Shown: positions 15,724 through 25,791, counted from the first letter of the stretch. The stretch is 64,000 nt of DNA from Sporomusaceae bacterium (GCA_018434355.1 JAHDPL010000007.1:1-64000); one strand, 5' to 3'. A program made the numbers and translations. Notes: generated by a model not told the origin, from the letters alone.

Positions 15724-17433
15724 ATGAAATGGCTTTATCGTGAATCGCCTGCCGAACCAAACATCGACCAATGGCTTGATCAGATAGGATTTTCCCCGTT
15801 GTTCGCCGCCGGCTTGTGGAGTCGCGGTCTGTGCAGCAAAGAGCGGTTGGAGCGCTTTTTTTGCGCCGATCCTGGCAGTTTGTTGGCTCCGGCCATGCTG
15901 GGCAGTGAAATGGAAAAAGCGGTGTCCCGTTTGCGGCAGGCTTTCGAACGGCAAGAAAAAATCGTCATTTTTGGCGATTACGATGTCGACGGAACGAGCG
16001 GCGCTGCCTTGATGCAGGAAGTATTCCAGCGGTTGGCCGCCCATTACGGTTTTTCGTCGGCTGTGATGTTGTCTGACCGTTTCACCGAGGGCTACGGACT
16101 GAATATGAAAAATCTCGACCGCTTGATTGCCATGCAGCCAAACCTGGTCGTCACCGTCGATTGTGGCGTGTCAAGCGGTGCGGAGATTGCCCGGCTAAAA
16201 AACTTGGGCATCGACGTGATCATTACCGACCACCACGGACTAAAAGGCGACTATCCTGATGCTGCGGTCGCTGTCGTGCATCCCGGGCTATCCTCGCAAG
16301 GGCCGCTCGCTACGGTGTCAGGCTGTTGCGTTGCTTGGCAACTGATGCGCGGACTGTGGGAAATCAATGGTAAGAAAAGCCCCGACTGGCTGATGCAGGA
16401 TTCGCTTGACCTGGTTGCACTCGGTGCCGTGTGTGATATCATGCCGCTCAATGAGCCGGAAAACCGTTATTTTGTCCGCGAAGGCATGCGACAGATTGAG
16501 CAGGGCGGCAGAACGGCTTTTCAAGTGATGCGGCAGGCTTGCGGTTGGCGCAGGGTCAATACGTATACGTTGGGATTTGTCATTGGGCCACGAATCAATG
16601 CCGCCGGTCGGATGAACAAGGCGAACGGCGCGGATCCGGTGGTGGAATGGCTGTTGGCCCAGGATAAACAGCGCTGTGCGGAAATTGCCGCACAACTGGA
16701 ACAGTTCAATAGCGAGCGCCGCCGGGAACAAGAGGAGTCGATTCAGGCAGGGCTGGGCCAGTTGGCGGACCAGGCTGAAGCGATATATGAGCGACTGTCG
16801 GTGGTGCGAGGCGATTTTCACGAAGGCGTCGTTGGCATTGTTGCCTCCAAACTGGCGGAAAAGTTCTATCGACCAGCCTTTGTCATGGCCAACACCGAAG
16901 AAACATCAGCAACGGGAGTGATGCGCGGTTCCGCCCGCAGTATTCCCGGTGTCGACCTGTTTTCGTTGATTGAAAGGCACCAGCATTTACTGGTTCAGTG
17001 GGGTGGCCATGCGATGGCGGCGGGACTCAATATCGAACAAGAGAACATGGACCGGTTTTTCCGGGCGATTGATGCCGAGCTTGCTGCCATGCCGGAGCAA
17101 ACCTGGGAGAAAGTCCGCTGGGTTGACGGAAGACTGACGCCGCAAGAGCTGACGGAATCCTTCTTTGCCAATCTGATGGCGCTGGAACCGCATGGTGAGA
17201 AATTCCCGCCCTTTGTCTGGGAGCTGACGGGAACTTTGACCAAAGGACGGGTTTTGGAACGTCCGGGCAGCCCCAAAGTGGGGACGCTGACAGTTGGCGG
17301 GCGCCATTATCCGTTTGCGATGTGGGACAATGCCGACCAGGTTGAAATCGGTGAAGAAAGGAATTTCATCGGTTGCTGGGAATACAACGACTATCAGCGG
17401 GCAATGCAGTTCCGGGCGATCGGGCTGGCGTGA
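15724..17433 (+). CDS. recJ: Single-stranded-DNA-specific exonuclease RecJ
   Basis: RecJ is a 5'-3' single-strand exonuclease in recombination and mismatch/base-excision repair. The 569-residue protein has the DHH superfamily motifs DYDVDGTSG (85-93) and TDHH (168-171), the D in LGAVCDIMPL, then the DHHA1 part with HEGVVGIVASKL and GGHAMAAGL, and an OB-like C-terminal region. The ATG is preceded by an AT-rich stretch with no clear Shine-Dalgarno and no convincing promoter, so expression may be low or the start leader very short. Confidence 0.94.
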   Translation: MKWLYRESPAEPNIDQWLDQIGFSPLFAAGLWSRGLCSKERLERFFCADPGSLLAPAMLGSEMEKAVSRLRQAFERQEKIVIFGDYDVDGTSGAALMQEVFQRLAAHYGFSSAVMLSDRFTEGYGLNMKNLDRLIAMQPNLVVTVDCGVSSGAEIARLKNLGIDVIITDHHGLKGDYPDAAVAVVHPGLSSQGPLATVSGCCVAWQLMRGLWEINGKKSPDWLMQDSLDLVALGAVCDIMPLNEPENRYFVREGMRQIEQGGRTAFQVMRQACGWRRVNTYTLGFVIGPRINAAGRMNKANGADPVVEWLLAQDKQRCAEIAAQLEQFNSERRREQEESIQAGLGQLADQAEAIYERLSVVRGDFHEGVVGIVASKLAEKFYRPAFVMANTEETSATGVMRGSARSIPGVDLFSLIERHQHLLVQWGGHAMAAGLNIEQENMDRFFRAIDAELAAMPEQTWEKVRWVDGRLTPQELTESFFANLMALEPHGEKFPPFVWELTGTLTKGRVLERPGSPKVGTLTVGGRHYPFAMWDNADQVEIGEERNFIGCWEYNDYQRAMQFRAIGLA

Positions 17434-17478
17434 ACAAAAATTGGCGAGACAAAAAACAGGACAGGGTGAGGGCCGCGC

Positions 17479-19677
17479 ATGACCAGTGACAAGATTCCCA
17501 ACATTACGGATATTATCGAGCGGGTTCGCAGCTATCAGTCCGAATCCGTGGTTCCGTTGTTGGAAAAAGCTTTTGCCACGGCGGTAAAGGCGCATGATGG
17601 GCAGCACCGGATTTCCGGCGAGGATTATATTCACCATCCGCTTGGGGTGGCCCGGATTCTGGCCGACCTCCAGATTGACGCGGACTCGATCGCCGCTGCG
17701 TTATTGCATGATGTTGTTGAAGACACGACGATCACCCTGGAACAACTGGAAAAGGAATTCGGCAAAGAAATCGCGATTCTGGTCGATGGCGTCACCAAGC
17801 TGAGCCGGATTGAGTATAAGTCCAAAGAAGAGCAGCAGATGGAAAACTATCGCAAGATGTTCCTGGCGATGGCCAAGGACATTCGGGTGGTATTGATCAA
17901 ACTGGCTGACCGACTACACAATATGCGCACGCTGAAACCGATGGCGCCGGAAAAGCAAAAGCGAATCGCTCGCGAGACGTTGGAGATCTTTGCGCCACTA
18001 GCGAACCGGCTGGGGATATCGAATATCAAATGGGAGTTGGAAGACTTGTCTTTCCGCTACCTGGAGCCGGAGCGCTACTACGAACTGGTGGACCAGGTCC
18101 GCCAGAAAAGACAGGAACGCGAGGCGATCATCGCCGAAGCTATGATTATATTGCGGGACAAGTTGCAGGAAGTCGACATTCGTGCCGAAATCGACGGCCG
18201 TCCCAAGCATTTTTACAGCATCTACAAGAAAATGCAGAAAGACCGCAAAGAACTGAGTGAAATCTATGATCTGTCGGCTGTCCGCATTTTGGTCGATTCG
18301 GTCAAGGACTGCTATGGAGCCCTGGGCATCGTGCACACGCTATGGAAGCCGATTCCGAACCGATTCAAGGATTTTATCGCCGTACCGAAATCCAACATGT
18401 ATCAGTCGCTGCATACGACGGTGATCGGTACGCAGGGGCAACCGCTGGAAATCCAGATTCGAACCTATGAGATGCACCGTATCGCCGAAGTCGGAATTGC
18501 GGCGCATTGGAAGTACAAGGAAGGCACCAAGGGGCCGAACAAGGGGTTTGACCAGAAATTGTCCTGGATGCGGCAGCTTCTGGAATGGCATCAGGATTTG
18601 CGCGATCCGCATGAATTTGTCGAGTCAGTGAAACTCGACGTGTTTGCCGATGAAGTGTTTGTATTTACGCCGAAGGGCGATGTGATCGATTTGCCGGCCG
18701 GTTCGGTGCCGCTTGACTTTGCCTACCGGGTCCATACCGATGTCGGACACCGCTGTGTAGGCGCCCGGGTAAACGGCCGGATGGTGCCTCTCGAAACGAA
18801 ACTGTCCAACGGTGATATTGTAGAGGTCATCACTTCCAAACAGGGAACGCCCAGCCGTGATTGGCTGAATATCGTAGCGTCGCCGGAAACCCGCAACAAG
18901 ATTCGCAACTGGTTCAAGAAGGAAAAACGCGACGAAAATATCGTCAAAGGCCGCGAAGCCCTGGAAAAAGACAGCAAGCGTCTCGGCTACGAGTGGAAAG
19001 AACTGGCCAAAGGCGGCAGGCTGGAAGAGATAACCCGGCGGATGAATTTTACCAATGAAGAAGATTTGTACGCGTCGTTGGGATTCGGCGGCATCACCGT
19101 GCATGCGATCATGGTAAAATTGATCGAGCAATACAAAAAAGAACAAAAACTTACGACCCCGCCGGACATGAACCAGCTACTGGCCGAACTGAAGCCGAAG
19201 CGGTCGAAAAGTAAAGGCAGTCATGGGATTTTGGTCAAAGGCGAGGGCGGGCTGATGGTCCGGTTGGCCCGTTGTTGCAACCCGGTGCCGGGCGATGTGA
19301 TTGTCGGTTATATCACGCGTGGCCGCGGCGTTTCGGTGCACCGGGTCGATTGCCCCAATATTTCGGCCGAACCGGACGAATATGAACGGATGATAGAGGT
19401 CGAGTGGGATACATCCACCGACGATTTATACAAAGTGACGATCGAGATTACGGCGATGGATCGACCAGGTATGTTGACCGATATCATGATGGTGTTGTCG
19501 GAGCACAAGATCAACGCCAGCACGGTCAATGCCAAGACGTTCAAGGACAAAAGGGCTACGATCAGTCTGTGCATTGATACGCGCAATACCAACCAACTGG
19601 AGAATATCATGGCAAAAATGAAACGGGTGCGTGATGTTTACGCCGTTCACCGCGCTGCATCTACGGGGCTGAACTGA
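17479..19677 (+). CDS. relA: Bifunctional (p)ppGpp synthetase/hydrolase Rel
   Basis: This long Rel/Spo protein (732 residues) makes and degrades (p)ppGpp in the stringent response. Domains in order are: HD hydrolase (HHPLGVA, HDVVED with H77-D78), synthetase with [10 protein letters not shown] (the RxKD motif of bifunctional Rel) and [11 protein letters not shown] ([15 protein letters not shown]), a zinc-finger-like region with [10 protein letters not shown], and a C-terminal ACT domain. Both active sites look intact. ATG 17479 follows GTGAGGG. The stop shares one base with the dtd start. Confidence 0.96.
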   Translation: MTSDKIPNITDIIERVRSYQSESVVPLLEKAFATAVKAHDGQHRISGEDYIHHPLGVARILADLQIDADSIAAALLHDVVEDTTITLEQLEKEFGKEIAILVDGVTKLSRIEYKSKEEQQMENYRKMFLAMAKDIRVVLIKLADRLHNMRTLKPMAPEKQKRIARETLEIFAPLANRLGISNIKWELEDLSFRYLEPERYYELVDQVRQKRQEREAIIAEAMIILRDKLQEVDIRAEIDGRPKHFYSIYKKMQKDRKELSEIYDLSAVRILVDSVKDCYGALGIVHTLWKPIPNRFKDFIAVPKSNMYQSLHTTVIGTQGQPLEIQIRTYEMHRIAEVGIAAHWKYKEGTKGPNKGFDQKLSWMRQLLEWHQDLRDPHEFVESVKLDVFADEVFVFTPKGDVIDLPAGSVPLDFAYRVHTDVGHRCVGARVNGRMVPLETKLSNGDIVEVITSKQGTPSRDWLNIVASPETRNKIRNWFKKEKRDENIVKGREALEKDSKRLGYEWKELAKGGRLEEITRRMNFTNEEDLYASLGFGGITVHAIMVKLIEQYKKEQKLTTPPDMNQLLAELKPKRSKSKGSHGILVKGEGGLMVRLARCCNPVPGDVIVGYITRGRGVSVHRVDCPNISAEPDEYERMIEVEWDTSTDDLYKVTIEITAMDRPGMLTDIMMVLSEHKINASTVNAKTFKDKRATISLCIDTRNTNQLENIMAKMKRVRDVYAVHRAASTGLN

Positions 19678-20126
19678 TGCGGGCGGTAGTGCAAAGGACC
19701 GGTTGGTCGGAAGTGAGCGTACACGACGAATGCGTGGGGCGCGCGACAGCGGGCCTGACAGTCTTGCTGGGAGTAGGTCGCGCCGACAATGATGACGATG
19801 TCATATATATGGTGGACAAAATTGCCAACCTGCGGATATTTGAAGATGAAGCAGGAAAAATGAACCGCTCGGTGCTTGATGTGTCCGGTCAGATTTTGGC
19901 GATATCGCAGTTCACTTTGTATGGAGACTGTCGCAAGGGCAGGCGGCCGGGATTTGATCAGGCGGCGCCGGCGGAACAGGCCAAAATTCTTTATGAAAAA
20001 TTTGTCGAGCAACTTCGTGCTAAAGGGATCGTGGTTGCCTGCGGACAGTTTCAGGCCGAAATGAAAGTGACGCTGGAAAACCAGGGACCGGTAACGTTGT
20101 TGATCGATAGCGGAAAAAGCTTTTAG
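19677..20126 (+). CDS. dtd: D-aminoacyl-tRNA deacylase Dtd
   Basis: Dtd removes D-amino acids (and glycine from tRNA-Ala) from mischarged tRNA. The 149-residue protein has MRAVVQRT at its start, the cross-subunit SQFTLYGD motif (about 79-86) and the C-terminal NQGPVT motif, close to the canonical NxGPVT with the Gly-cisPro pair. The rel-dtd order is common in Firmicutes. ATG 19677 overlaps the rel stop by one base, so translation is coupled. Confidence 0.95.
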   Translation: MRAVVQRTGWSEVSVHDECVGRATAGLTVLLGVGRADNDDDVIYMVDKIANLRIFEDEAGKMNRSVLDVSGQILAISQFTLYGDCRKGRRPGFDQAAPAEQAKILYEKFVEQLRAKGIVVACGQFQAEMKVTLENQGPVTLLIDSGKSF

Positions 20127-20140
20127 CAGGGGGATCAAAG

Positions 20141-20761
20141 ATGAAGATTATTCAAATGGAAGTTGGCAGCCTGGGGACGAATTGTTATATCGCCTATTGT
20201 GAAAACACGAAGAAGGCGGTGATCATCGATCCAGGCGGTGATGCGGCGAGAATTCTGGCGGCGGTTTCGCGCGAAGGCTTATCGGTGGAAGCGATTATCA
20301 ATACGCATGGGCATGCGGATCATGTGCTGGCCAATGTCAAAGTGCAGGAGGCAACAGGCGCTCCGCTGTGGATTCACAGTGGCGATGCAGATATGCTGGG
20401 CAGCGGTTCACGCAACCTGTCGGCTTTTCTCGGCGGGGCCACCAGCTGTGGCAAGGCCGATCGGTTGCTGTCCGACGGCGAAGTTTTGCCGGTGGGCGAT
20501 TTTGCTTTGACTGTGCTTCATACTCCAGGACACACGCCGGGCGGCATCAGCCTGCTGGCCGGTAAGACGGTGTTTGTCGGCGATACGTTGTTTGCCGAAT
20601 CGATCGGTCGCACCGATTTCCCTGGCGGGTCCTACAGTCAGCTAATCAAAAGCATCAAACAAAAATTGATGGTGTTGGATGACGAAGTCAAAGCGTATCC
20701 CGGTCACGGACCGGCCACAACGATCGGTTGGGAACGGCGGCAAAATCCGTTTATCCAATAG
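20141..20761 (+). CDS. MBL-fold metallo-hydrolase (glyoxalase II-like)
   Basis: This compact metallo-beta-lactamase-fold hydrolase of 206 residues has the metal ligands THGHADH (H56, H58, D60, H61), HTPGHTPGG, GDTLF (Asp bridging ligand) and PGHGP (last His). It resembles the YcbL/type-II glyoxalase-like group that hydrolyses thioesters such as lactoylglutathione analogues. No glyoxalase II substrate-binding C-domain is present. The gene often follows rel-dtd in Bacillota. The substrate is not known. Confidence 0.9.
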   Translation: MKIIQMEVGSLGTNCYIAYCENTKKAVIIDPGGDAARILAAVSREGLSVEAIINTHGHADHVLANVKVQEATGAPLWIHSGDADMLGSGSRNLSAFLGGATSCGKADRLLSDGEVLPVGDFALTVLHTPGHTPGGISLLAGKTVFVGDTLFAESIGRTDFPGGSYSQLIKSIKQKLMVLDDEVKAYPGHGPATTIGWERRQNPFIQ

Positions 20762-20798
20762 CAGGCAAAACGACGACAGGAAAGTCAGGTGAAGTGAA

Positions 20799-21245
20799 AT
20801 GTCCATCGATATGGCTGACTTGCGGCGCAGATTTCGTGAAAAGCAGTATAAAGTGACGCCGCAGCGGCAAAAGATTCTGCAGACCTTTATCGACAATCAG
20901 GAAAAGCACCTCAGCGCGGAAGACGTCTATTCGCTGCTGCAGGTGGATTCGCCCGACATCGGCCTGGCGACGGTATATCGCAGCCTGGAGATGCTGGAAA
21001 AACTCGGATTTTTGCACCGGATCGAGTTTGGTGACGGCAAGAGCCGTTATGAATTGGCGACCGGCGACTCGAGCCATGCGCATCACCATCTGATCTGCCT
21101 TTCCTGCGGCGCAGTGCTTGAATTTGGCGATGACCTGATGGAAACGCTGGAAAGCTTTGTTTCCCGCACGGCGGATTTTGAGATTACCGATCACCAGGTC
21201 AAATTTTATGGCTATTGCAGCGAGTGCCGCAAACGGGATGAATAG
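20799..21245 (+). CDS. Fur-family metal-dependent repressor
   Basis: This 148-residue protein has the Fur winged helix (VTPQRQKIL, ATVYRSLEMLEKLG), a metal-binding HAHHHLIC segment and two Cys pairs (CLSCG and CSEC) for structural zinc. It could be Fur (iron) or PerR (peroxide); the sequence alone does not settle this. Neighbours do not help much, although a heme-type radical SAM gene follows and overlaps its 3' end by eight bases. No clear Fur box is visible in the short upstream gap. Confidence 0.9.
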   Translation: MSIDMADLRRRFREKQYKVTPQRQKILQTFIDNQEKHLSAEDVYSLLQVDSPDIGLATVYRSLEMLEKLGFLHRIEFGDGKSRYELATGDSSHAHHHLICLSCGAVLEFGDDLMETLESFVSRTADFEITDHQVKFYGYCSECRKRDE

Positions 21246-22437
21246 CGACAGGCCTTGGGGCAGCCTGACCGGTGTGCGTCCGACCAAAATCGTGCATCGT
21301 CGGCTCGATTTAGGCGAATCGACGCAAGATATCGCACGGTTTTTGACTGAACGCTACGGGGTCGCGGTCGAGAATGCCGGTTTATTGGTGGAAGTTGCCA
21401 AGCGCAACCGCTGCCTGATACCGACGCCGGAGACGGCGGAACAGGAAAAACGGTCGGTTTCATTGTATCTGGGAATCCCTTACTGCGCTTCGCGTTGCGT
21501 TTACTGCTCCTTTCCCTCGGCCTTGCTGCCGACGGACAAGGAGCAGATTGTTTGCCTGCTCGCGGCGATTGGACAGGATATACAAGCTGTGGTAAAATTG
21601 TTGAGTGCTTATGGCCTGACGGTGCGAGCGCTCTATATTGGCGGCGGTACGCCGACCTGCCTGCCGGAAGAATTTTTGGCCCGTTTGCTGGGGTGGCTGT
21701 CGAGTGCGTTTGATATTCCGGCCATGCAAGAGTTCACGGTAGAAGCAGGCCGTCCGGACAGCATTACGCCGGAAAAACTCCGCTTGCTGCGACAGGCGGG
21801 AGTCACGCGGGTCAGCGTCAATCCGCAGACGATGCGACAACTTACGCTTGACCGGATCGGGCGCAATCATTCAGCTGAACAGACGTTGCACGCGTTTGCC
21901 ATGGCTCGTGCGGCGAGGTTTTCCCGGATCAACATGGACCTGATCGCCGGGTTGCCTGGCGAAACTCTGTTGGATATGCAGCAGTCGCTGGTTCAAGTTT
22001 TGGCCGCGGGACCGGAGAATATCACCGTGCACACGCTGGCCTTGAAACGGGGGGCGGCGCTGAGGGATACCTCCGATGCCTCAACCTGGCAGGACAATTC
22101 GGTTGTCTGCCAGATGGTCGACGCTGCTGCTCGCGAGATTCGCTCAGCCGGTCTGTTGCCATACTACATTTACCGGCAGAAGAATTCACCCGGTAACCGG
22201 GAAAATGTCGGCTATGCCAAACCGGGCGCCGAGTGCATTTATAATGTTGATATTATTGAAGAACGTCGAACCATCCTCGGGATGGGACCATCGGCAACCA
22301 GCAAGGCGGTTCGCATGCCTGACTGGCGATTGGACAGCTGCTTTTTTCCTAAGGATATTGCGACCTACATCCGCAGGATCACAGAACTTGCCGGTAAACG
22401 TGAACAATTGATCAAGACGCTGTTTTCGGCCGAATAG
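21238..22437 (+). CDS. hemZ: HemZ-type radical SAM protein (coproporphyrinogen III dehydrogenase-like)
   Basis: This radical SAM enzyme of the HemN/HemZ family has the cluster-binding CxxxCxxC at C83, C87, C90 (PYCASRCVYC), then ALYIGGGTPT, NPQTM and NMDLIAGLPGE. Just before the barrel is the HemZ hallmark LTGVRPTKI (about 10-18). HemZ is annotated as oxygen-independent coproporphyrinogen III oxidase, but the activity of this subgroup is uncertain. The protein starts only nine residues before the GVRPTK segment, while Bacillus HemZ has well over a hundred residues there, so the N-terminal region is missing. The start overlaps the fur-like gene; upstream in-frame starts lie wholly inside that gene. 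Confidence 0.85.
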   Translation: MNSDRPWGSLTGVRPTKIVHRRLDLGESTQDIARFLTERYGVAVENAGLLVEVAKRNRCLIPTPETAEQEKRSVSLYLGIPYCASRCVYCSFPSALLPTDKEQIVCLLAAIGQDIQAVVKLLSAYGLTVRALYIGGGTPTCLPEEFLARLLGWLSSAFDIPAMQEFTVEAGRPDSITPEKLRLLRQAGVTRVSVNPQTMRQLTLDRIGRNHSAEQTLHAFAMARAARFSRINMDLIAGLPGETLLDMQQSLVQVLAAGPENITVHTLALKRGAALRDTSDASTWQDNSVVCQMVDAAAREIRSAGLLPYYIYRQKNSPGNRENVGYAKPGAECIYNVDIIEERRTILGMGPSATSKAVRMPDWRLDSCFFPKDIATYIRRITELAGKREQLIKTLFSAE

Positions 22438-22462
22438 CGCCGAATAAAACGGAGGGAACCGC

Positions 22463-23728
22463 ATGTTGACTTCTGGACCTCGCGGTACACACGACATCAC
22501 GCCGAATGAGGCGAAAAACTGGCTACGGATTGAGGCGGCAGCGCGGACGATCTGCAGTCTCTATCATTACGGTGAGATCCGCACGCCGATTTTTGAACAT
22601 ACGGAGTTGTTTTTGCGCGGCATCGGCGAAACCACTGACGTAGTGCAAAAAGAGATGTATACTTTTACCGACCGCGGCGGCCGCAGTGTGACGCTAAGGC
22701 CGGAAAACACGGCTGCTGTCGTGCGTTCCTATCTGGAGCAAAAATTGGGCGCTGACGGACAAACGGCCAAACTGTTTTATATTGGACCGATGTTCCGCTA
22801 TGATCGGCCGCAGGCCGGCCGCCTGCGCCAGTTTCATCAGTTCGGCATCGAGGCGATCGGCCCGACTGGCCCGTCAGTCGATGCAGAGATTATTGCAGTG
22901 GCTGTACGCTATTTCGAAAGCTTGGGACTGTCGAGCTTGAAGCTGATGATCAATTCGGTCGGCTGTCCGAAATGCAGACCGCAGTATCGAGTGGTGCTGC
23001 AGGACTTTTTGCGGGACAAACAACCGGACTTATGCCATGATTGTCAGTCAAGGTTTGAGCGCAATCCGATGCGGATTCTCGACTGCAAAGAAGAAAAATG
23101 CAACCGACTGTCAGCAGATGCGCCGCAAATGGTGGATTGCCTTTGCGAAGAATGCGCCGCTCATTTTTCCGGCTTGCAGCAATTTCTGCAGGCTGCCGGC
23201 ATTGAGTACACGCTGAATCCTCGCTTGGTGCGCGGACTTGACTATTACACCAAGACCGCCTTCGAAATCCAGTATCCGTTGCTTGGTGCGCAAAGCGCCG
23301 TCTGCGGCGGCGGTCGCTATGACGGACTGATTGAGGAATGCGGCGGCCCAGCTACCCCGGGCATCGGTTTTGCCATCGGCATGGAACGTGTGCTGTTGGC
23401 GATGGAAAAACAGCAACTGTTACCGCCGGCGCAGGATGAAGTGCCGGTATGGGTGATTCCGATGGCGCCGGAAGCGACGCTGCCGGCGTTCGGTTTGCTG
23501 AACCAACTGCGCGGACTGGGGATTTGCGCCGATATGGACCACAGCGGGCGCAGCATGAAGTCGCAGATGAAGCAGGCCAATCGGGTCAATGCGAAATATG
23601 TGGCGATATTTGGTGAAACAGAGCTCCAGACCAATCAGGTGACGCTAAAGAATATGACGATCGGCGAACAGACGATGCTGCCGTTAGCAACGGCCCTCAA
23701 TCAATTGAAACAGGAGTTGAACGGGTAA
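22463..23728 (+). CDS. hisS: Histidyl-tRNA synthetase
   Basis: This class II synthetase charges tRNA-His. The 421-residue protein has GPRGTHDI at the start, motif 2 around FYIGPMFRYDRPQAGRLRQF, the histidine-specific LVRGLDYYTKTAFE motif, GGGRYDGLIEECGG, motif 3 with GFAIGMERVLLAM, and a C-terminal anticodon-binding domain. A Cys-rich stretch near residues 171-230 (CPKC, CHDC, CKEEKC, CLCEEC) is seen in Firmicute HisRS insertions. It is preceded by CGGAGGG and followed without gap by aspS. No T-box leader fits in the 25-base gap. Confidence 0.96.
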   Translation: MLTSGPRGTHDITPNEAKNWLRIEAAARTICSLYHYGEIRTPIFEHTELFLRGIGETTDVVQKEMYTFTDRGGRSVTLRPENTAAVVRSYLEQKLGADGQTAKLFYIGPMFRYDRPQAGRLRQFHQFGIEAIGPTGPSVDAEIIAVAVRYFESLGLSSLKLMINSVGCPKCRPQYRVVLQDFLRDKQPDLCHDCQSRFERNPMRILDCKEEKCNRLSADAPQMVDCLCEECAAHFSGLQQFLQAAGIEYTLNPRLVRGLDYYTKTAFEIQYPLLGAQSAVCGGGRYDGLIEECGGPATPGIGFAIGMERVLLAMEKQQLLPPAQDEVPVWVIPMAPEATLPAFGLLNQLRGLGICADMDHSGRSMKSQMKQANRVNAKYVAIFGETELQTNQVTLKNMTIGEQTMLPLATALNQLKQELNG

Positions 23729-25525
23729 ATGGATACATTGGCAGGAATGAAACGGACTCACTCGTGCGGCGCGCTCACAGCTGCGGATGCCGGTACGGAA
23801 GTCATCTTGTGCGGCTGGGTTTCGCGCCAGCGGGACCACGGCGGATTGATTTTTATTGATCTGCGCGACCGGTCAGGCACCGTACAACTGGTATTCTCAC
23901 CGGAAATCAATCAGGCGGCGCTACTCAAAGCGGACGGCGTCCGAACCGAATATGTCCTCAGCGTGCGTGGCGCGGTTCGTTTGCGTTCGCCGGAAACCGT
24001 GAATCCGGCGATGGAAACCGGTGCGATCGAAGTGTGCGGCGAAGAGATCCGCATTCTCAATCCAGCTAAGACACCGCCGTTCTACATTCAGGACAATGTG
24101 GACGTCGATGAAACCGTTCGACTGAAATACCGCTATCTGGACCTGCGTCGGCCGGAAATGCAGCACAATCTGATATTACGCCACCGCGTCGCCAAGACGA
24201 TGCGCGACTTCTTTGACAGTCGCGACTTCATCGAAGTCGAAACGCCGATGCTGACCAAAAGCACGCCGGAAGGCGCGCGCGACTATCTGGTTCCCAGCCG
24301 GGTCAATCCTGGCAAGTTTTATGCCTTGCCGCAATCGCCGCAAATCTTCAAACAAATCCTGATGGTGGCCGGTTACGAGCGTTACTTCCAGATCGTTCGC
24401 TGTTTCCGCGACGAAGATCTGCGGGCCGACCGCCAGCCTGAGTTTACCCAGCTGGATGTCGAGATGTCGTTTGTCGAGCGGGACGATGTGCTGGCAATTA
24501 TGGAAAAGATGATCGCCGAAGTGTTCAAGGTGGCGATCGGCGCGGAACTGTCACTGCCGATGCGGCGTCTGTCTTATGATGAGGCGATGGAAAAGTTCGG
24601 TTCGGATAAGCCGGATCTGCGCTTCGATATGGAGATTTTTGATTTGTCTGAGGCGATGCGGGGTTCAGATTTCAAGGTGTTCGAATCGGTGCTGGCTGCC
24701 GGCGGCAAAATCAAGGGCATCAATGTCAAAGGCAATGCGGCGATTCCCCGCCGCGAGCTGGACGGTCTGGTCAATTATGTCGGCCAGTATGGCGCCAAAG
24801 GCCTGGCTTGGATCGGTTACACGGCGGAAGGGCTTAAATCGCAGATTTCAAAGTTTTTCTCGGATGAGCAATTGGATAAAATCCGCCTGACGGCGCAAGC
24901 CGAAGAAGGCGATCTGGTGCTTATCATTGCCGACAAACCGGCGGTCGCGGTCAACGCGATGGGGCAGTTGCGGCTGGAGATGGCACGGCGGATGAACCTG
25001 ATCGACCCTGACAAACTGGCGTTCGCCTGGGTGCTTGACTTCCCGATGTTCGAATACGACGAGGAAGAAAAACGCTATGTGGCGATGCACCATCCGTTCA
25101 CTTCGCCGCGTGACGAAGACATCCAGTATCTTGAGACAGAACCTGGCCGGATCAAAGCCAAGGCCTATGACATGGTGCTGAATGGCACTGAGATCGGCGG
25201 CGGCAGTATCCGGATATTCCAGCGCGATGTACAGGAAAAGGTATTTAAGGCAATCGGACTGACGGAAGAAGAAGCAAACGAAAAGTTCGGCTATTTGCTG
25301 GAGGCCTTTGAATTTGGCACGCCGCCGCACGGCGGGATCGCTTTCGGTCTCGACCGTCTGATTATGCTGATGGCAAAGCGTTCTTCGATCCGCGATGTGA
25401 TTGCTTTCCCCAAGACGCAAAGCGCTACCGACCTGATGTCTCAGGCGCCGTCGGAGGTTTCGCTGCGCCAACTGAAGGAACTCTCGATCCGGACTGAAGT
25501 GGCTGCCAAAAAGACTCAGAAGTAA
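23729..25525 (+). CDS. aspS: Aspartyl-tRNA synthetase (bacterial type)
   Basis: AspRS of 598 residues has an N-terminal OB anticodon domain (GWVSRQRDHGGLIFIDLRDR), the class II core with YRYLDLRRPEM and FRDEDLRADRQPEFTQLD, the bacterial GAD insertion (about 290-410), and motif 3 FGLDRLIMLM. Whether it is discriminating or also charges tRNA-Asn cannot be decided here because gatCAB and asnS are not in the window. It begins directly after the hisS stop. hisS-aspS is the standard Firmicute pair, and the 6S RNA candidate follows. Confidence 0.96.
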   Translation: MDTLAGMKRTHSCGALTAADAGTEVILCGWVSRQRDHGGLIFIDLRDRSGTVQLVFSPEINQAALLKADGVRTEYVLSVRGAVRLRSPETVNPAMETGAIEVCGEEIRILNPAKTPPFYIQDNVDVDETVRLKYRYLDLRRPEMQHNLILRHRVAKTMRDFFDSRDFIEVETPMLTKSTPEGARDYLVPSRVNPGKFYALPQSPQIFKQILMVAGYERYFQIVRCFRDEDLRADRQPEFTQLDVEMSFVERDDVLAIMEKMIAEVFKVAIGAELSLPMRRLSYDEAMEKFGSDKPDLRFDMEIFDLSEAMRGSDFKVFESVLAAGGKIKGINVKGNAAIPRRELDGLVNYVGQYGAKGLAWIGYTAEGLKSQISKFFSDEQLDKIRLTAQAEEGDLVLIIADKPAVAVNAMGQLRLEMARRMNLIDPDKLAFAWVLDFPMFEYDEEEKRYVAMHHPFTSPRDEDIQYLETEPGRIKAKAYDMVLNGTEIGGGSIRIFQRDVQEKVFKAIGLTEEEANEKFGYLLEAFEFGTPPHGGIAFGLDRLIMLMAKRSSIRDVIAFPKTQSATDLMSQAPSEVSLRQLKELSIRTEVAAKKTQK

Positions 25526-25539
25526 TGTTGCTTCAACTG

Positions 25540-25568
25540 TTGCCAGTAAGGCGGCAGTCTGGTACACT
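25540..25568 (+). promoter_or_regulatory. Promoter of the 6S RNA candidate
   Basis: TTGCCA (25540-25545), a 17-bp spacer ending in TGG and TACACT (25563-25568) form an extended -10 promoter. The expected start near 25574-25576 is the 5' end of the predicted closing stem. Confidence 0.65.
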
Positions 25569-25573
25569 CATAG

Positions 25574-25791
25574 TAAGAATAGTTGCATAAATCATCCTTG
25601 TCCCTGCTGTGTGCGTATAAACCCATTGTTTTGATCCAACACTTTCACATTGGGAGCTCAGACTCTGGTCGCTGCGTGAAAGCCCTGCTTGTTTCAGGGA
25701 CTCATTATACGGACAGGCGCGCACCCACCTGCTTAGGCAGGATTCAAAACACGGGTCAAACGGCATCGCGGGGATTTTTCTACTCTTTTTT
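25574..25791 (+). ncRNA. ssrS: 6S RNA candidate
   Basis: About 218 nt with no plausible coding frame fold into the 6S layout. AAGAATAG near the 5' end pairs with CTACTCTT (25780-25787; one mismatch), followed by a U run. Inside, GUGUG (25609-25613) pairs with CGCAC (25720-25724) and CGUAUAA (25614-25620) with UUAUACG (25705-25711). A central bubble of about 20 nt on each strand follows. CUUUCAC (25642-25648) pairs with GUGAAAG (25676-25682) to make the apical stem. The 3' side of the bubble holds a small hairpin CCCUG/CAGGG (25683-25699), as described for Firmicute 6S RNAs. In Bacillus subtilis the 6S gene bsrA also lies downstream of aspS. 6S RNA traps sigma-A RNA polymerase by mimicking an open promoter. 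Confidence 0.7.
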
